This document shows positions 13,589 through 14,725 of a DNA stretch of 14,725 nucleotides, piece after piece (positions within the stretch are counted from its first letter, which is position 1; the number at the start of each line of letters is the position of its first letter). The position numbers and the translations under genes were made by a program. Under the pieces are notes generated by a model. It made no database searches. It saw only the letters and a program-made list of their open reading frames with translations, and was not told the DNA's origin. Origin of the DNA: JBBIND01 sp037444075. GTDB lineage: Bacteria; Acidobacteriota; Terriglobia; Bryobacterales; Bryobacteraceae. The stretch lies in assembly GCA_037444075.1 (NCBI GenBank), contig JBBIND010000088.1:1-14725 (forward strand), written 5' to 3'.

Positions 13589-14725
13589 ATGGAATTGTTA
13601 CGCAAAGAAGAGATTAAGTCTCTGGCCAACGATTCGACGGGTCCCTGCATATCGATTTTCCTGCCGACCCACCGAGGCGGAGTGGAGATTAAGCAAGGAC
13701 CCATACGGCTGAAGAACCTTCTCCGAGAAGCCGAGCAGCAGTTGCTGGTCCGTAAGATGCGCCCGGCTGAAGTCAAAGAACTGCTCGAGCCCGCCGAGCA
13801 ACTCACGGAGGACTTCGGCTTCTGGCAGCACCAGGGCGAAGGACTGGCTGTATTCCTCACCAGCCGGTTTGCCCGCTGGTATCGCCTGCCAGTGCGGTTT
13901 GACGAGTTGGTGGTTGTAGCTGGCCGGTTTCACCTGAAACCGCTACTACGCCTCCTCACGGAGGATGGACTCTTCTACCTGCTGGCGCTGAGCCAAAACG
14001 AGGTTCGCCTGTTCCAATGCACGCGGCACGGCGTGAGGGAGATGGAATTGCCCGCGGGCACGCCGGCCAGCCTGGACCAGGTGCTTCAGGTCAGTGGCCT
14101 GGAGCGGCAGTTACAGGTGCATACGGCCGGCGGCGGCCCGCTGTATCACGGTCACGGAGCCGCTTCCGAAGATGCCAAGCAGGATTTGCGCGAGTTTTTC
14201 CGTTTACTGGACAAGGGCCTTCGAGAAGTGCTGCGCGACCAGCGCGCGCCACTGGTGCTGGCCGGAGTGGAATACCTGTTCCCCCTTTACCGCGAGGCCA
14301 ACACGTATCCCCATCTGGTGAGCGCAGGCGTGCCGGGCAACCCGCAAGGGAAACGTGCCGAAGAACTTCGCGAGGCGGCTTGGGCGGTGGTCGAGCCTGT
14401 TTTCCGGAAGGAAAGAGAATCGGCCCGGCAACTGCTCGACGAGTTGGCCGGCTCTGCCCGAGCTTCGCTGAACTTGCGGGAAATCGTCCCGGCAGCCTGC
14501 CAGGGCCGTGTCGACCGCCTGTTCGTCGCGGTCGGGGTCCAGCAGTGGGGCTCCTTCAATCAGGGCACGCAGAAAGTGCGCATCAGCCGGAGCTACCGGG
14601 TTGACGACGTGGATCTGCTTGATCTGGCCGCGCTGCAGACATTGCAGCAAGGCGGCGCAGTCTACGCGGTCACAGAGCAGCAAGTGCCCGGCGGCGGCAA
14701 GGCTGCCGCGATTTTCCGCTACTAA
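13589..14725 (+). CDS. baeRF family 3 protein (bacterial/archaeal eRF1-related)
   Basis: This 378-residue protein starts at ATG 13589 behind a perfect ribosome-binding site (AAGGAGGT, 13576-13583). Its stop codon is the last three bases of the window, so the gene is complete. The family 3 pattern is clear: ISIFLPTHRGG (21-31), IRLKNLLREAEQQL, DFGFW, FHLKPLLRLL, FYLLALSQNEVRLF, PLYHGHG (184-190), LAGVEYLFPLYREANTYPHL, VDRLFVAVG, and the terminal GGAVYAVTEQQVPGGGKAAA block ending in FRY. baeRF proteins share the fold of eukaryotic/archaeal release factor eRF1 and are thought to act at ribosomes under stress, or to cleave peptidyl-tRNA, but their function is little tested. The canonical GGQ tripeptide is absent; whether HGHG takes its place is unknown. 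It follows the GMC gene by 43 bases with no terminator visible, suggesting co-transcription. Confidence 0.88.
   Translation: MELLRKEEIKSLANDSTGPCISIFLPTHRGGVEIKQGPIRLKNLLREAEQQLLVRKMRPAEVKELLEPAEQLTEDFGFWQHQGEGLAVFLTSRFARWYRLPVRFDELVVVAGRFHLKPLLRLLTEDGLFYLLALSQNEVRLFQCTRHGVREMELPAGTPASLDQVLQVSGLERQLQVHTAGGGPLYHGHGAASEDAKQDLREFFRLLDKGLREVLRDQRAPLVLAGVEYLFPLYREANTYPHLVSAGVPGNPQGKRAEELREAAWAVVEPVFRKERESARQLLDELAGSARASLNLREIVPAACQGRVDRLFVAVGVQQWGSFNQGTQKVRISRSYRVDDVDLLDLAALQTLQQGGAVYAVTEQQVPGGGKAAAIFRY

Noticed and set aside
1..14725. CRISPR arrays, tRNA/rRNA genes, insertion sequences, attachment sites
   Set aside because: No regularly spaced repeats, no tRNA-like or rRNA stretch in the gaps, no transposase or integrase motifs and no flanking direct repeats around the TAC operon were seen on reading both strands.

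Overview
The window is high-GC bacterial chromosome, densely coded on both strands, with only one large non-coding gap (about 2665-3524). An Acidobacteriota genome (Solibacter/Bryobacter-like) would fit: twin-arginine-exported Gfo/Idh/MocA and mannonate dehydratase proteins, a very large GMC oxidoreductase and a baeRF protein occur together. That assignment is inference from gene content; there is no rRNA or other lineage marker here.

Layout. (1) 1-1076, plus strand: the 3' end of a DNA alkylation repair (AlkD-like HEAT) gene, a small multi-pass membrane protein with an unclear N-terminus, and a 98-residue amphi-Trp protein with a duplicated basic tail. (2) 1225-2675, minus strand: a compact three-gene operon of HigB-like toxin, HigA-like Xre antitoxin with a C-terminal extension, and SecB-like chaperone. 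The genes overlap by 11 and 4 nt. This is the architecture of a tripartite toxin-antitoxin-chaperone (TAC) module, as in Mycobacterium tuberculosis Rv1955-Rv1957, with a promoter/operator candidate just upstream and a hairpin over the last stop codon. (3) 2665-3524: no gene I can recognise, but one promoter-like signal. (4) 3588-6056: mannonate dehydratase (uxuA family, with an apparent export signal) converging on a Tat-exported Gfo/Idh/MocA oxidoreductase, with a GC-rich hairpin between them. (5) 6135-9077, minus strand: heat-shock operon hrcA-grpE-dnaJ without dnaK, in which all three genes appear to start at non-ATG codons. (6) 9193-14725, plus strand: a 1450-residue fusion of a cholesterol-oxidase-like GMC oxidoreductase to a long C-terminal half in which one unnamed module occurs twice, followed 43 nt later by a baeRF family 3 protein.

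How the parts work together. The TAC operon is a self-contained stress/addiction device. The chaperone is predicted to fold and protect the antitoxin through the antitoxin's tail, and the antitoxin neutralises the mRNA-interferase toxin and represses the operon. hrcA-grpE-dnaJ supplies the heat-shock repressor and the nucleotide-exchange and J-domain partners of an off-window DnaK. The uxuA and Gfo/Idh/MocA genes point to sugar-acid and carbohydrate use. The GMC and baeRF genes may form an operon; the link between their functions is unknown. The two most interesting items are the TAC module and the duplicated-module GMC fusion.
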